From: Phycisphaerae bacterium
Lineage (GTDB): Bacteria; Planctomycetota; Phycisphaerae; SM23-33
Length of the DNA stretch: 6,724 nucleotides
Direction: 5' to 3'
NCBI GenBank assembly: GCA_022866005.1
Contig: JALHTV010000232.1
Coordinates: forward strand, 1-6,724
Positions within the stretch are counted from its first letter, which is position 1. Each line of letters starts with the position of its first letter. The notes below the pieces were generated by a model. It worked only from the letters and a program-made list of their open reading frames with translations, ran no database searches and was not told where the DNA came from. Made by a program: the position numbers and the translations under genes. Of the stretch, positions 6,408 through 6,724 are shown piece by piece.

Positions 6408-6435
6408 GGTGTTGTCTGGCCCCCCCGGCCAAAGG
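6401..6435 (-). promoter_or_regulatory. Possible SD-sequestering structure in the metK leader
   Basis: On the minus strand the leader begins near 6438. CCTTT (6435-6431) can pair with AAAGG of the ribosome-binding site (6405-6401). Between them GGCC (6430-6427) and GGCC (6421-6418) can form an inner stem around a run of five G. The arrangement could hide the ribosome-binding site. The leader is only about 47 bases, too short for most SAM riboswitch classes, and I do not recognise a known one. Drawn by hand, not folded by program. Confidence 0.3.
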
Positions 6436-6444
6436 TAAGCGGCG

Positions 6445-6473
6445 AGTGTAGCGTATCCCCATCGGCCCCGCAA
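6445..6473 (-). promoter_or_regulatory. Candidate sigma70-like promoter for metK
   Basis: On the minus strand TTGCGG (6473-6468) and TACACT (6450-6445) are separated by 17 bases. The predicted start near 6438 gives a 5' leader of about 47 bases. It is divergent from the rpmH promoter, with 32 bases between the two -35 boxes. Confidence 0.5.
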
Positions 6474-6505
6474 GCGCCGCTCCCCGGGCGCCAGGGAGTT
6501 TGCCC

Positions 6506-6534
6506 TTGCCAGCGTCGCGCCCGGCCGCTAGCAT
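6506..6534 (+). promoter_or_regulatory. Candidate sigma70-like promoter for rpmH
   Basis: TTGCCA (6506-6511) and TAGCAT (6529-6534) are separated by 17 bases. Transcription would start near 6541, giving a leader of about 48 bases before the rpmH ATG. The -35 box is identical to that of the promoter at 714-742. Confidence 0.5.
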
Positions 6535-6588
6535 GCGACGGCCTTTCGGGCACCGAATAGAAAATCACGCTCGCAGTGGAGTTCAGCG

Positions 6589-6723
6589 ATGCATTACCCC
6601 CACAAGGTTTCGAGGCGCAAGAGGGTCCGGCGGATCGGCTTCCGCGCGCGGATGCGGACGAGCAAGGGCCGCAAGATGATCAACCGCAAGCGCCGCGTGG
6701 GCCGGCGGGTCCAGGTCGTCTAG
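6589..6723 (+). CDS. rpmH: Ribosomal protein L34 (bL34)
   Basis: This small, very basic protein is part of the large ribosomal subunit, where it binds 23S rRNA. The 44-codon frame ends with TAG at 6721-6723. The core GFRARMRTSKGRK (17-29) followed by MINRKRRVGRR (30-40) matches the conserved L34 pattern GFRARMxTxxGRKxxxxRRxKGR, and the length is exactly that of the family (about 44-50). The N-terminus MHYPHKVSRRKRVRR differs from the usual MKRTYQPSxxKRxR. TGGAG (6577-6581) lies seven bases before the ATG. In most bacteria rpmH is followed by rnpA (RNase P protein) and often yidC; that region lies beyond the window. The gene is short enough to be missed by length-filtered gene calling. Confidence 0.93.
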   Translation: MHYPHKVSRRKRVRRIGFRARMRTSKGRKMINRKRRVGRRVQVV

Positions 6724-6724
6724 C

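Noticed and set aside
5237..6451. 404-codon open frame on the plus strand across metK
   Set aside because: It is antisense to a certain metK gene, and its product is a Gly/His/Val/Arg-rich sequence without domain features, as expected from shadow frames in GC-rich DNA.
6392..6568. Upstream extension of the metK frame by 59 codons to an ATG at 6568
   Set aside because: It runs through the predicted promoter and leader, is low-complexity with no MetK similarity, and the ATG at 6391 has a well-placed ribosome-binding site and the expected family N-terminus.

Overview
The window is gene-dense and very GC-rich, about 70% by eye, with strong G/C preference at third codon positions. It looks like chromosomal core and near-core DNA from a free-living bacterium. 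My best guess is a member of the Planctomycetota, possibly Phycisphaerae-like. This rests on the style of the MetK sequence and on a ribosomal protein L34 that starts MHYP rather than MKRTYQPS. It is an inference from memory and was not tested by any search. I see no mobile elements, CRISPR arrays, tRNA or rRNA.

Layout. (1) Positions 1-687 hold the end of an exporter-type ABC transporter: a complete nucleotide-binding domain whose membrane domain lies off the left edge. (2) Positions 749-1861 encode a 370-residue flavoprotein-like oxidoreductase that resembles the geranylgeranyl reductase/halogenase group, with a promoter so close to its GTG start that the mRNA is probably leaderless. (3) Positions 1979-5146 form a compact three-gene operon: a DapF-family epimerase, a 541-residue protein I do not recognise, and a class I SAM-dependent methyltransferase. 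They are joined by a 4-base and an 8-base overlap. (4) Converging on this operon from the other strand, 12 bases away, is metK (5159-6391, minus), which makes S-adenosylmethionine. (5) Diverging from metK is a 44-codon rpmH gene (ribosomal protein L34, 6589-6723) that ends one base before the right edge.

Four sigma70-like promoters can be proposed, one per transcription unit, each with exactly 17 bases between the -35 and -10 hexamers. There is no unexplained stretch above 200 bases; the longest gap is the 197-base divergent metK/rpmH region, which holds two back-to-back promoters and a structured metK leader.

The most interesting points are: the DapF homologue keeps both catalytic cysteines but has lost three of the four residues that hold the far end of diaminopimelate in characterised enzymes; the unrecognised 541-residue protein is translationally coupled between that epimerase and a methyltransferase; the flavoprotein has three altered FAD-contact motifs; and the metK leader could sequester its own ribosome-binding site.
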